DNA from: Chara braunii
Taxonomy: Eukaryota; Streptophyta; Charophyceae; Charales; Characeae
NCBI GenBank assembly: GCA_003427395.1
Contig: BFEA01000476.1
Location: 1,010,376 to 1,042,850, forward strand
Direction: 5' to 3'
DNA length: 32,475 nucleotides
In this document: positions 1-9,797 of the stretch, one piece after another
Layout of the letters: each line of letters starts with the position of its first letter
How positions within the stretch are numbered: position 1 is the stretch's first letter
The notes under the pieces: model-generated
Seen by the model: the letters and a program-made list of their open reading frames with translations, nothing else
Told to the model about the DNA's origin: nothing
The model's database searches: none
Program-made: the position numbers and the translations under genes

Positions 1-8
1 TGTGCTTT

Positions 9-10
<2 letters not shown>

Positions 11-66
<56 letters not shown>
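11..66. repeat. (CT)n microsatellite
   Basis: An uninterrupted CT dinucleotide run of about 28 units. A shorter CT run follows at 129-146. The translated Leu-Ser repeats across it are a by-product of the dinucleotide and not a protein. Confidence 0.98.
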
Positions 67-70
<4 letters not shown>

Positions 71-88
71 GCACGCACGCTTTCGCCC

Positions 89-197
89 GCTGTGCCTGTC
101 CGTCTGCTTTTGTTCAGACCTTTTTGGATCTCTCTCTCTCTCTCTCGCTCTCCCCTGCTGTGCCTGTCTGTCTGCTTTTGTTCAGACCTTTTCGGAT
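89..197. repeat. 41-bp direct repeat, 68-bp spacing
   Basis: The stretch beginning GCTGTGCCTGTC at 89-129 recurs with few changes at 157-197. The two copies are separated by a short CT run. This is a local duplication inside pyrimidine-rich DNA, and the strand stays pyrimidine-rich to about 290. Confidence 0.85.
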
Positions 198-290
198 TCC
201 TCTTCCTGCTTTGGTTGACATCTTTTTCTTTCTCTTTTCTTCTTTCTTTTCGTGCTTTTGTTCGCCTTTTGTCGGACTTATCTTCTTGAA

Positions 291-322
291 ATGGCGAATG
301 AGACACTGCACACCCTCACAAT
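291..322 (+). CDS. possible first coding exon (tentative)
   Basis: ATGGCG in good plant initiation context (GAAATGGCG) opens a 10-codon frame reading MANETLHTLT. A consensus-like donor GTAAGC follows at 323. Possible acceptors downstream are at 375 (TTACAG) and 493 (TGTGCAG). The phase of this exon does not join directly to the frame of the 494-801 exon. Joining through the 375 acceptor and the available weak donors also fails to give an open frame. It is reported only because the start context and donor are good. It may be chance, or part of a gene whose middle exons I cannot place. Confidence 0.2.
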
Positions 323-493
323 GTAAGCACCTTCCACTTACTCATAACGCCTTTGCTAATATGGGTTACTTACAGGGGCAAGCTGCAGGGGGCCCTGACT
401 GTCATTTGTTTAAATTTTGAATTTGTCCCTCACTTCTGCTGCTGCTGTGGTGCTTTCATTTCCGTTTCCCCTCTTTCTGGGGTGGCTGTGCAG

Positions 494-801
494 GAGAGAG
501 TCCCGCTGAAGCGGCTGAAGGTGATAATCACGATTCAAGCAAATCTGCAGCACAGGTGGTGAAAAAACAGGGAAAGCTGTCCGACAACAGCCTCGGCGAC
601 CAAGATGCAGAATGCGGATCCACAGCACATCTTGCAAAAAAGAGAAAGCTCCTTCAGGAGGGCCTTGGAAGAAGAGTGGAAGAGTTGCAGGCAGGTGCCG
701 TCGCGCTGAAGGAGTCTTTTGCCGAGGCAAATGCGTGTCTTGCACGAGAAGAAAGTGTTGTCCAGGCAATTAAAATAGGAGGAATTCTCCAAGACAAATA
801 A
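494..801 (+). CDS. putative terminal coding exon, Lys/Glu/Ala-rich coiled-coil-like protein of unknown function
   Basis: A frame of about 102 codons runs from an acceptor-like TGTGCAG ending at 493 to a TAA at 799-801. A poly(A)-signal-like AATAAA lies 13 bases after the stop. The translation is hydrophilic and starts with an acidic segment (GESPAEAAEGDNHDSSKSAA). It then has a basic patch AKKRKLL, which resembles a nuclear localisation signal, and a heptad-like helical stretch RRVEELQAGAVALKESFAEANACLAREESVVQAI. Its composition is balanced and ordinary for a eukaryotic protein, unlike the microsatellite-driven frames nearby, and it contains no repeats. The first codon is split across the acceptor, so upstream exons are required. 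They cannot be assigned with confidence and may lie outside the window. I do not recognise the family. Nuclear localisation and coiled-coil pairing are inferences from composition. A processed-pseudogene tail or chance ORF remains possible. Confidence 0.5.
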
Positions 802-813
802 AGGAGGGTGGAA

Positions 814-819
814 AATAAA
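814..819 (+). promoter_or_regulatory. AATAAA poly(A)-signal-like hexamer
   Basis: AATAAA lies just 3' of the stop codon of the 494-801 exon. The placement fits a near-upstream element of a plant-type polyadenylation site. A single hexamer is weak evidence on its own. Confidence 0.35.
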
Positions 820-1448
820 GGGTTTGCGAAATAAGAGGGGGTGGGGATATAATGGAGCAGTTATGTCCACTCTAATAGCAGGGAGAATTGATGAACGTCT
901 GCGTTGCTGGAATCTGAACTGAGTGGATATAACTGCTCCTTACTGTTACCCAAGGCATGTGCTTGAAAGGAGCCTACTAGCTCCTGACTGGAAGGTCAGC
1001 GGATCGAATCCTGACTGAGTCACAGAATACTCCTGGTTGTTTTTGTGCTGTCAGAAGGAGTAGGACAGAACAGGATTTCCGATAGGACCTGAGAGCTCTG
1101 AGGTCTTGGCTTGGTGTTTAAGTCTGTTTTGGCCTCGGAGCGGTGGTCCCATGAATTGTTGGGAGTTGTGTGCGTGTATTATAAAGATAACCAGTATTGT
1201 CTTCTTCCTCTTCGAGTCAGGCACTAGCGGCAATTGCACGACCATGGGATCGATTGTTTCGTGTTCTAGTTCGATCTCGACACTCTTGAGGATCTTACAA
1301 ACCGAGGCAGTCACTTCGATGTTGCTCTATACTGTTTTATCTTGTGAAAGAGGCGAGGAGGCTTGTGGTTTAACTACCTTACTCCTGTTGTTTGATTTGT
1401 CTGCACTCACGAGTCGAGTCCATGCACATGGGGATTGAATCATGTCCC
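820..1448. other. unassigned intergenic DNA
   Basis: No convincing gene. A T-arm-like stretch with a B-box-like GGATCGAATCC (1001-1011) follows an anticodon-arm-like CTGACTGGAAGGTCAG. A matching 5' half is missing, so it is at most a decayed tRNA or SINE fragment. The minus-strand frame at 1051-1314 has a non-repetitive translation but no recognised domain. Confidence 0.5.
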
Positions 1449-1450
1449 TA

Positions 1451-1558
1451 CCGTCTTCCCCCGAATACAACGTACGGTCATTATAGCTGTCTTTTTTGGA
1501 GCATATTTCAGTCTAAATACAGCCGTAATGACCGTGCGTTGTATTCAGGGGAAGAAGG
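1451..1558. mobile_element. Stowaway-like MITE, 108 bp, TA target duplication
   Basis: The two ends are 40-bp terminal inverted repeats. The left arm 1451-1490 begins CCGTCTTCCCCCGAATACAA. The reverse complement of the right arm 1519-1558 begins CCTTCTTCCCCTGAATACAA. They differ at 5 of 40 positions and leave a 28-bp loop. TA flanks both sides (1449-1450 and 1559-1560), the target duplication of Tc1/mariner-type elements. Size, TA flanks and lack of coding capacity fit a Stowaway-like MITE. The terminal bases are not the canonical Stowaway CTCCCTCC, so the superfamily is inferred. Transcribed, it would form a long hairpin. Confidence 0.85.
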
Positions 1559-2136
1559 TAAGTTGGAAATCGATTATGTGAGAAATCTAGTGTCCAGGCA
1601 GTCCACTGTCCTACCGGGCCACGGGCACTGGAACCCAACAACCGCTTGTGACTCATTGGCTAGCCGCACCACCCGGAGCTTAAAAATGGCCAGCGATGGC
1701 AGTAGCAGAAAGTGGCTGCAGCACACAGGCTAGCCGTAGCAAAAGAGTACCCCAGACAAGAAAAGCCCAGCAGCAGTGACAACACCCAAGTGTTGTAGCT
1801 GCAAATCGGGGTTTGACAGTAGCAGCACCAGCTCCAACCCTGTGCTGTTTCGGACGTTTGTGCCGCGACAAACCTCCGTCCCTACTTATGCTTAGCTCAC
1901 CATTGAAACGGTATTCACCTGTGCGCAGTAGCGAATGCAGATCCCGGGGCTCGATCCCTAGACTTAACCTTACCTGTGTACATTACCTGTGTCGCCCCCG
2001 AGAGTTGAACCTGCGACCTGTGTATTTGTAACAGTTGGTAGACTGTCGGAGGGTCTGTAGGTGTAGGGGTTCGATCTGTAGACCTGTTGTCTGTAGGTCT
2101 AGGAAGTTCTAGAAGTCGTAGCTATAGGACCTCTGA

Positions 2137-2193
2137 AAGGTCAAGGTCGTAGCTGCTACAGTCCTGTAAGGTCAAGGTCGTAGCTGCTACAGT
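2137..2193. repeat. 31-bp tandem repeat, two copies
   Basis: A 26-base word beginning AAGGTCAAGGTCGTAGCTGC occurs at 2137-2162 and again, unchanged, at 2168-2193, giving a 31-bp period. A diverged third copy (AGTCGTAGCTATAGGACC) lies just upstream. Confidence 0.9.
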
Positions 2194-2898
2194 ACCCAAA
2201 AGGCCAGAGTTGAAACTTCCGGAAGGTCCTGGTACTGGCCTTTCGCAATTGCTCACGTTTAGGCTGAGGCAAGTGGGCAAGTGGTGGAGTCTACCCATGC
2301 TGAGTCAGCAGTCCCAACCCCAGTCAGTCCTAGTCCAGTCAAGCAAGTACCGTATGGGACTGTGTACACCACGGGCATGGGAAAGGGCCAGACCATCGGG
2401 CTACAGAAGTATAAATCAAGAGGCAGCGCCCAGCCATTGATCCATTCCTGCGTAAGCCATGCAGAAGCGCTGCCACAGCGACTTGTGCGAGGTGGTCTGC
2501 AGTGAGCCCGAAGACGAAGTGGGCGAGAAGGAAGCTTAGCCATAGCGATAGGGTAGCAGCGGCCATAGCCGCCATAGCTGCTCGGAGAGTGTAGCGTGTA
2601 TGTGTGTGTGTGTGAGTGTACAGTGTACTGCGTGTGGGATATCCAGGGTGATCCTAAGACGAGTGCGTGCGAACAAGGGGAGTTGAGTGAAGTGACGAAC
2701 AGAGAGTTGTGTAGGCGCTGAGGCGCCATAGCCATTTGAAGTGAGATTGTATCTGAACTGTGTTCCTGGTTACCATATCTCTGAGTTTTGAGTGGGCGCT
2801 TGTCGCCAGTTTGCTGCGCAACCTGTTTACATGTGTGTGAAGTGTGAGAAGAAGCGAGTCTGATTGCACCATCTTTCGGAATCTTGATGGGCACGTGC

Positions 2899-2967
2899 CT
2901 GTATTCCACCCAATAGTACTGACAGAAAGTGAGGAGCGATGGTACTGTATTCCACCCAATAGTACTG
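2899..2967. repeat. 23-bp exact direct repeat, 46-bp spacing
   Basis: The 23-base word beginning CTGTATTCCACCCAATAGTA is identical at 2899-2921 and 2945-2967. The 23 bases between them are unique. A recent local duplication is the simplest reading. Confidence 0.9.
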
Positions 2968-3265
2968 TTGTTTCGCCGAAGAAGTGAGAAGAACCAGTGA
3001 GGAGCATCTTCTCATGCAGGGTGGGAGGAGCGTCAAAAAGAGCTGGCGGAAGCGTTCGTTTGAGCTGGTTCACCCGTTAAAGACACGGAAGCAGGTAGCG
3101 GCGCAATAATGACAGCGGCGATGGAGCAGGAGAATGTCGTGCGAACATGTGTGGTGTTGCTTCGCTCTTCGCGTCGGCTGCCTTTTCAAATGGCTTTCGC
3201 TGATTTTAATTTTGCATCTTCTCATTTCCTATATTCTTGCTCTAATCTAGTGCTTAGTACTGCTT

Positions 3266-3280
3266 ACACAGTTATAAATT
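3266..3280. repeat. left target-site duplication of LINE
   Basis: ACACAGTTATAAATT is identical to 6261-6275. It abuts the T-rich 3' tail of the minus-strand LINE, exactly where target-primed reverse transcription places a duplication. Confidence 0.9.
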
Positions 3281-6260
3281 TATAATTTTTTTTATTTTTA
3301 TTTTTTTCAAACAGGTCTCTATGGCCCTGGTTCCATTTCCATTCTGGGGAGCATCAGTCCAGTTCCTATTCCACCGGCAAGTCATAATAAAATATTACAT
3401 CATGAAACACACTCACACTTCCTTCCGTCTGGCCGAAGGAACCCTGACCAGCATTGATTACGCCCGCATCATGGAGGATTGACTGTCAGCTTGCCTTACT
3501 TCCACCTTTCCTCTCAGGTCCACTGCACAAACTTGTCGGATGATTAATAAAGAACAAGAAAGGTAAGAGAAGCTACGGAAGTTACAGTCCCGGAATTTGC
3601 CCTTCAATGTTATGTGACCTGTGATGGATCTTGTCCTTCTGCTGGCTCTAATCTCTGTCTTCTCCACCCTGCTTCTGAGTTGTGCCAGTCTTTCCCTCGT
3701 ATGTGAGAGTCATTTATCTCTGCCACTTCGCCCCTTGCAAGCCACACCTTAGGAATTTTGCCTTGGTTCTTCTCTGTTGCTCTTCGTCAACTGGCATGGA
3801 CTGTCTCGTCTTGTGCCATTTACAAAGGATCTCCGCCTGAATCAAAGTCCTTGTCTCCGCCCATACCTTCTCCCTTGGAGTTGAGAGTCCCTCAATGGTT
3901 CTACAGCACCTTTCCTTCCAGATGGACCACAGCGTTACCTTTCTGATCATTCCAAACCACGTTTTCTCTGTCTTGTGGAATTTAGCCGGGATGTTAGTCC
4001 ATAAGAGGAGTTGGATGGGGTGTTCAGGGAGGGGGCACGAGAAGAGGGAATCCCAAAGATCCGAGGCCCTCGCCCAGTATTCGGTCACCTCTCTGCATCG
4101 TATCAGGCAATGTAGCATATCTTCTGGTTCATTTTATGAACACACCGCGCATAAATCTGAACTGTTAGGGTCATTCTTGCTTTTTCTGATATTTAACCAC
4201 TCGTTAACCGGTAGAGCTACGTATGAGATGAGCCATTGGAGGCTTCTGATTTTAACCGGTCGAATTGACTTGATATTTTTCCATGGTGTTTGCGGTATCT
4301 GATTTGCATCTTGACCTATTAACTTCTGCTATCTGTTGTTGATTGTTGGGTCAGGATCGTTTGTTTTGAGGAGTAAGTTCTATCCCAGTTTGACTAGGTA
4401 ATCTTGAATGGAAACATTGGTTTTGAGGCTTCTATTTCTGTCTGGTGTCCAAGCCCACTCTGCCGGATCAAATTCCAAGTCTTGAATCGCCATATCCATT
4501 CTGAAGATTGTTTTTGGCCATGACCCCAACACTTTCTGAGTACGAAAGGGTTTAGGACTGTTCTTTCCACCTCTTTATTCAGGATAGATGGAAGGCCTTG
4601 TGTGGAGGGGGTAATTGGGAAGGAGGTGAACACTACCAGGGTGTCCGACCGTTTATGGGAGAATTGGTAGGCCCTTGTGGGGGTTAGATCCTGCACCCTC
4701 ACTCGCCATTCACCCAATTTCCGAGTTGATCCTTCGCTCAACAACTCCTTCCAGCCTTCTGGGACGCAGTTGATAAGGGATTGTAGATTCTCGTCTCGTC
4801 GGTCACATCCTTTGAGCTGGGAGGCAAGTTCCTGCTCTGTCACCCAGTCTTTTTTCTCCTCGTTCCATAGATGGCTCACTTTCCAAACTCCATGTTTGAT
4901 CCATGAAAGCCATCTCCTTCCTCTAGGCTTAAGGGATAGTTGGTTATCACTTTCGTCCCTCACCCACGGATTACGAAACAAGGGTTGCTTCAGTAGCTCT
5001 TCTTTGGAGTTGGGTCTACCCACTTTCCTTGGCATGACTTCTCGCCATGTCCGCATGAACACAGTCCAATATGGTGTAGGGGGTCTGGCTTTATTTAGAT
5101 TGGTTCCTCTTCGTTGATTTTTGCGCCCTACACTTGGACTCCATTCCTTGGTCATTACCCAAAACAGGCCGGACATATTTCCTGGTGTGGCTGTAGGTGC
5201 TAGGCCCCTGATGCTATCCAAGGCCAGTTTACTCCATGTCGTACCAGGTTTAGTTAGTAGTTTGACTATCCATTTAACTTCTAAGGCTTTGGTTTCCTGT
5301 TTGGGGTCTATGACACCAAGACCTCCCTTCGCTGATTTCCGTGTGATGTAATGCCACACTATCTTTGGTATGCAGTTCTCTTTGTTGGGGTCACCTGACC
5401 ACAAGTGTGCTTTTGCTTTACGATTAAGTTCCTTGATTGTATGGTCCGGAACTGTCCAAATTGACGCTATGTACCACATCATTGAAAAAATACATGTGTT
5501 GATGACTAATGCACGCCCCAACAATGATGTGAATGCATTACCCCATCTGCCCAGTTTGTTAATTTGTTTGGCTAGGATGTTTTGGGCCATTTGAGGGGCA
5601 AAGCCATCCTTTGTCAGCAAGATGCCCAGATATCGCGTAGGTGTCTTCGGTGTCTCCCATGTCATGTCTGCCTCAGGGCCTTGACGTTGGGGAACCTCCT
5701 CCGCTAGCCACCAGCCGATTGTTTTCTTCCAATTGATCTTCATTTCTGATGCTAGTCTGAATGCTTTCATAACTCTTACTAGCGCGCTGAACGACGAGTC
5801 TGAAGCTCTTATAAGGACCGTGAGATCGTCTGCAAACATTATTACTGTCGGGAAATGTAGGTAATGGGTTGCTCCTACAACCGTCTTTGGTAGTCTGTGT
5901 ATAGAGGGTTCTTTGCGTAGGAATGAGGCAATTGTTTCCATAATGAAGAGGAAGATTGGGAGAGCCAGCGGGTCCCCTTGGCGCACCGACCGAGAGATTG
6001 GATAGCAGTCAGAAAGCAAGCCATTGGCTTGGACGCACCCTATGACGTCATTATATAGAATGCACACCCACTTTCTAAAATTTTGGCCCACTCCCGTCTT
6101 TTCCATGCTTGCATTGAGAAAGACCCAGTTGACCTGGTCATAGGCTTTTTCAAAATCGAAAAAAAGAATTGTCGTGTTTATCCTTTTTTGAAGTTTTTTC
6201 TTTAACTTTGTTGGCTGCTTCGCTGAGGGTCAGTACGTTATCCAGGATGTATTTCCGAGG
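3281..6260 (-). mobile_element. 5'-truncated non-LTR retrotransposon (LINE) with 15-bp TSD
   Basis: A 2,980-bp insertion is bounded by exact 15-bp direct repeats (3266-3280 and 6261-6275). On the minus strand the order is a partial reverse transcriptase, a linker, a zf-RVT zinc knuckle, a 3' UTR of about 400 bp (3311-3713) and an A-rich tail (3281-3308, seen as T-rich on the plus strand). Truncation removes the endonuclease and the first RT blocks. The RT starts at an RKYILDNVLTL-like segment directly against the target duplication. 5' truncation, A-rich tail and variable-length TSD are the hallmarks of target-primed reverse transcription. The clade is probably L1-like from the RT and zf-RVT pairing, but this was not tested by phylogeny. 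Confidence 0.92.
3714..6260 (-). pseudogene. LINE ORF2 remnant: reverse transcriptase plus zf-RVT
   Basis: The longest open segment (6106-4394, 570 residues) holds the RT palm. SVRQGDPLALPIF lies near residues 40-52 and the catalytic FADD box at residues 91-94 (5825-5836), followed by MKINWKKT and GRALVINT thumb-like blocks and a GGLGV motif. Upstream, FFDFEKAYDQVNW (about 6115-6165) carries the first catalytic Asp. It sits in a different frame from RKYILDNVLTLSEAANK, so a one-base shift lies in the A-run near 6181-6193. Downstream, a frame change near 4400, a TAG at 4380-4382 and a TAA at 4134-4136 interrupt the zf-RVT region. That region reads LQWLISYVALPVNEWL, then CAVC, then MLHCLIRC. The RT core remains readable, so decay is moderate. 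The protein would have copied LINE RNA at nicked nuclear DNA. It cannot now be made intact. Confidence 0.9.
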
Positions 6261-6275
6261 ACACAGTTATAAATT
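6261..6275. repeat. right target-site duplication of LINE
   Basis: Exact 15-bp copy of 3266-3280, next to the truncated 5' end of the LINE. The sequence before 3266 and after 6275 would be contiguous in an empty allele. Confidence 0.9.
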
Positions 6276-7369
6276 ATATTTCTCAGATTTTGGAAAAATA
6301 AACTCTTAATCTTATCTTCATTTTCTGATCAGCCAAATTCTCATCTATATGCACACACATACACAAAAAATATGAATATAACTACGTATACTCTTTGTCA
6401 CTAAGCATTTGAAACTTCACGGAAGCCCTGGCGGGTTATCATCCACTTTGAATCACTTGCACAATTCGTAGGGATCTGTTGTATAATTACGTATCTTTGA
6501 ATTTTGACTATAATTTTTAAAAGTCCCAAGTAAAGCTATATCATGATTTTCTAATCGTGGAACCCGAAAACTTCGGAATTCTACTATTATAGCCATAAAT
6601 TTTGAAGACTCTTTCTGATAATTAGTTTTTGCTTCTTTTACATTGGTGATACGAGCACGTGGTGGGAGCTGCCAAACGTTGATTGGCGCAAGGGGCAGGG
6701 GAATAATTGTAACAGACTTATTGTTGACGTGTGCTTTCGTCAGCAGGTTGTTCTTAAAAGATGTAGGGTGTTTTCAAGGGTTATTGCATATTTTTGAAGA
6801 GGCCCTGCTTTTCCAAATTGTGATTTGCATGAAGTGATTCGACATTTTGGTAAGTGTGTCATCAATAACTGGACCGGATCCTTCCCGGAGGGCTGAACGG
6901 TAAGGAGGGGGAGGGGGGACCTCTATCTTGCAGGGGCATCACAAGGTGGGAGGTCATGGTGAATGTGTCAAAGAGGGTAGGGGCGGAGTAGGGGGTTGCC
7001 CTATTCTGGGGCAGGGGCTGGTCTGTGGGTTAACATCAATCCCAGCGGAGGCAGAAATGGGCAAGGGGCGGGGGGGCATGCTTTAGGTGGGAACTGCGTG
7101 CCCCTGGGGAAAGGGGGGCAGAAGGTTGGTCCTATATTGGGGCCGAGGGAAAGCGGGAGGCTCGCCTCGGCGGAGGCAGTGTAGGGCTGAGGGGAGAGGG
7201 GTAGGGGGAGAGAGGGGTGATCTCTCACAAAGAATCCTAACATCCAGTTTAGTATTTTTTCCATTTGGTTTGCCTCTCGAGGAGGTGGTAGGAATAGGTG
7301 CTATCTGGCAAGTCATCTATGATCTTGCGAAGGGTGGTCGAAAATTCGGTGGCCCCTCGAAGACCAATG
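6276..7369. other. unassigned DNA, AT-rich then G-rich
   Basis: 6276-6640 is AT-rich with no gene seen. About 6880-7220 is G-rich on the plus strand with many runs of four or more G (for example GGAGGGGGAGGGGGG near 6905), so quadruplex formation is possible. Frames on both strands here follow base composition and show no domain. Confidence 0.5.
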
Positions 7370-7574
7370 CTGGAGCAGTGCTGGCCGGAGCTGGAGCTAG
7401 GTGGCACAACTCTGTGGCCTAGCTTAATGGGGGCGTGAGGCGTGGTATTTGGGGGGCTGTTTGTGGGGACAATCCCAATGGTCATCAGGGGTCATAGCTG
7501 GAGCAATGTTGGCCGGTGTTGGAGCAAGGTGGTGCAACTCTGTAACCTAGCCTGATGGGAGCATGAGGCCTGGA
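7370..7574. repeat. 128-bp tandem duplication
   Basis: A segment of about 77 bp starting CTGGAGCAGTGCTGGCCGG at 7370 is repeated at 7498 as CTGGAGCAATGTTGGCCGG. The two align through AACTCTGT, CCTAGC and GTGAGGC or ATGAGGC. Divergence of roughly one in six bases marks an old duplication. No coding function is seen. Confidence 0.8.
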
Positions 7575-8984
7575 AGAGCTTCGGTTCATGTTGAAAACAA
7601 CCATGCTGGTGGTAGTCATAGCTGGATTGAATAAATTTCATCTATCAGATTTATGGTTGGGAGGCTTTTTGAGACACATATTTTAGTGACTTAGTAGAGT
7701 TTTAGTGGACCATAAATATTTTTGAGTTCTTCCTTTCCTCAATTGTTCTTAGCCAAAGTCAGGTAATGGCCTCGGTAGCTTATTTTTTGTATTCTGATAA
7801 GGGACGTTGGGCCCAGTTACCAGTCATGTTGTTCCCCACGAATAGATTGGAACATCGTCTCAATTCAATTAAAAAAAAAAAAACTCACCATCTTTCGACT
7901 CCCAACAGGCATGCTCACACTTAAATCCCTCGTAGCAGAGGTAAGTCAACCCCAACCCGCACCAGCAGCCTTTGCCTGATAAATACAGATAGTTTCAACA
8001 AGTTGCCGCCTTACTGATCACCAACCTCACACCCTTCCTCCTTATTCTGCCACTTTTCCTACCTCTTTTATTCCCTCACTTGTAATCCAGTCTAGTCTTC
8101 GTTATCCACACATTGCTTTCCCTACATCGAGGTCAGGGTCACTGCCTCCTCAAGTTGGCCTTTGAATGGCTGTAGTCCATAGCTCGGTCACAAAATCACT
8201 TCTACAGCCCGATCCGGACAGCACGTGCCTACAAAAGCAACAAGGTGGTGAGGTAACAGTCTCTATGCACGATACTCCACTTTTGCCTTAAGTGCAGGTA
8301 AGCATGGGCAGACACTCGTTGGCATCTCTCCCTTCCTGTTCAGCAGACCACAACTACTGTTGCCACATCCAGACCATTACGCTTGCCAAGGGGGGTCTGG
8401 TCGTGGCCGAGAAATAAGACAAGGCGAAAACTTGGTAAACTTCAAACCAACCACGTCATGTAAACAATCATACGGGATTGCGGGAGAAATGAACTCATTC
8501 ACAGACAAACCACCACACCAATTAAGAATGGTCATGCATCACTGCCAAGCAAGTTCAAGTTGGCCCATCGGCTTTTTTTCCCAGAGCTATTCTCCTTTCC
8601 CCCTTCAACAACCCTTTTCTTTTTCTACCTTAGGCTCTTTCTCCTCTCTTCTGACTCTCAATACCACGCTTTCAAGTTGACCGCCTGTGTATAAGACCTC
8701 GAATCTGATTCCTTCCTCGATCAGAATGGTCGAGGATCGAGCTCACGACCTCCTCTCCTACCTCCTCTCCTCCTATTGCCTGAACCAAATGCAGGTGTAA
8801 GGTCATTCGTCTTCTCATTTCAGCATCCGACTTGCACTTGCGTGCCTACCGATTATCATCAGGTAAGTACCACCCCTCTTCAACCTCCTCACTCCTTGAT
8901 CTTTTCCCCTTCCTACTTCTCTACGTCCAATCCTACGTTCTCCTTCCAAGCTGCTCGTCGGATCCCTTCTATGATTTGTGTGTC
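7575..8984. other. unassigned DNA with isolated splice-like signals
   Basis: There is no convincing ORF. Three strong donor words occur on the plus strand: GCAGAG|GTAAGT at 7941, GTGCAG|GTAAGC at 8298 and CATCAG|GTAAGT at 8863. Two have a plausible acceptor shortly upstream (CCCAACAG ending 7908; CTTCTCATTTCAG ending 8823), which would define segments of 32 and 39 nt. They could be exons of a non-coding transcript, or chance. Confidence 0.3.
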
Positions 8985-9240
8985 ACCATCAAACCGAGCA
9001 CCCAAAACCCTCCGAACGCGAAAAAAAAAAAAAAGTCTCAGAAAAATTTGAAAACAATATGTCATGTAAAACAACAATACAAGTAACTTTTTCCTTTGAG
9101 TCATGTTCAAATTTTTAGCCAAACGTGAGTTCAAAATCAAAAACCGAAAAAAATTATACTCGCCCAAACACCTTTGCGAGTCATTCGCATGAACACGAGA
9201 ACACGTTCGCGCAAATGTGGGGGGGCATGAACACGTTCGC
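8985..9240. mobile_element. possible diverged relative of the hAT-like MITE at 19598-20368
   Basis: The order of blocks resembles the MITE interior: CCGAACGCG, an A-run, an AAAATT(T)GAAAAC-like block, a CCAAACGTGAGTTCAAAATC block (compare ACCAAATGTGAATTAAAAATC) and CAAACACCTTTGCGAGTCATTCGCATG (compare CAGCACCTTTTCGACACCACCATG). Terminal repeats were not found. Similarity is judged by eye only. Confidence 0.35.
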
Positions 9241-9797
9241 TGTGCTACGCAGCGAGCAACACCATTGAAGTAAGTCCACCAACAGAGATGTAGAAGAAGG
9301 TTGCCATTTCGAACTGGGGCAGCAGCGACAACCGTAGGCATTAGTGAGATGACCACGACCATGAGCAGGGTGGACGCAATCTTCCAGGCGCTGAGGACAA
9401 CCATAGGCGCGAAGTCATGGAACGAAAATAACGGACTCGACCACAAAATGAGAATGAACCTTCTACTGGAATACGGGAAGATAGAGCGTGCCAATCGTCC
9501 TTTCTCCACCTTGTCCCACTTGATGTCTTCTTCTTTACCCCATCCACCCCTTCCTTCTCAAATTTCTTCCTCATTCTTACTCTTGTCTCATTTTCAATGC
9601 ATCCAGTTGTCGTTCCTGCCCGGGTTAGTTCGCGTTCGTTAACTATTTTCTCTTTCGGTCTCACCTCCTATCTGCCCTCGCCTCTTCTCCTGTTCCCTTC
9701 GTGACCACGCCTTCTACCGCCCGTATCTGATCGCACCCCACAATAAGGTACATCAGCTCAGATCTTGTCGAACGCCAGAAAAGACAGTGACCACCGT
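9241..9797. other. unassigned DNA with one H-motif copy (9441-9490)
   Basis: It contains a copy of the dispersed motif AAAATGAGAATGAA(C/T)C followed by GGGAAGATA, at 9441-9490. It is preceded by GACCACGACCATGAGCAG, which resembles 17069-17094. Pyrimidine-rich DNA follows to the LTR A boundary. No gene is seen. Confidence 0.5.

Larger units (their letters stand above)
1561..3265. other. unassigned DNA between MITE and LINE
   Basis: No gene is recognised. A plus-strand frame at about 2281-2505 has a reasonable composition (SAVPTPVSPSPVKQVPYG and onward), and the minus-strand frame over it is longer, but neither shows a known motif. T-loop-like words (GGCTCGATCCC near 1950, GGGGTTCGATC near 2065) occur without full tRNA structure. 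The unoccupied LINE target site ends this block. Confidence 0.4.

Noticed and set aside
982-1016. tRNA-like stretch with a B-box
   Set aside because: The T-arm and an imperfect anticodon arm are visible, but there is no D-arm, A-box or pairing acceptor stem.
2259-2909. 216-codon minus-strand open frame
   Set aside because: It spans the exact 23-bp repeat and a GT-rich run. Two other frames are open over much of it and no motif is seen.
8913-9509. 198-codon minus-strand open frame with hydrophobic stretches
   Set aside because: It crosses an A-run and a possible MITE relic, has no recognised domain or signal peptide plus mature-domain pattern, and shares the region with other open frames.
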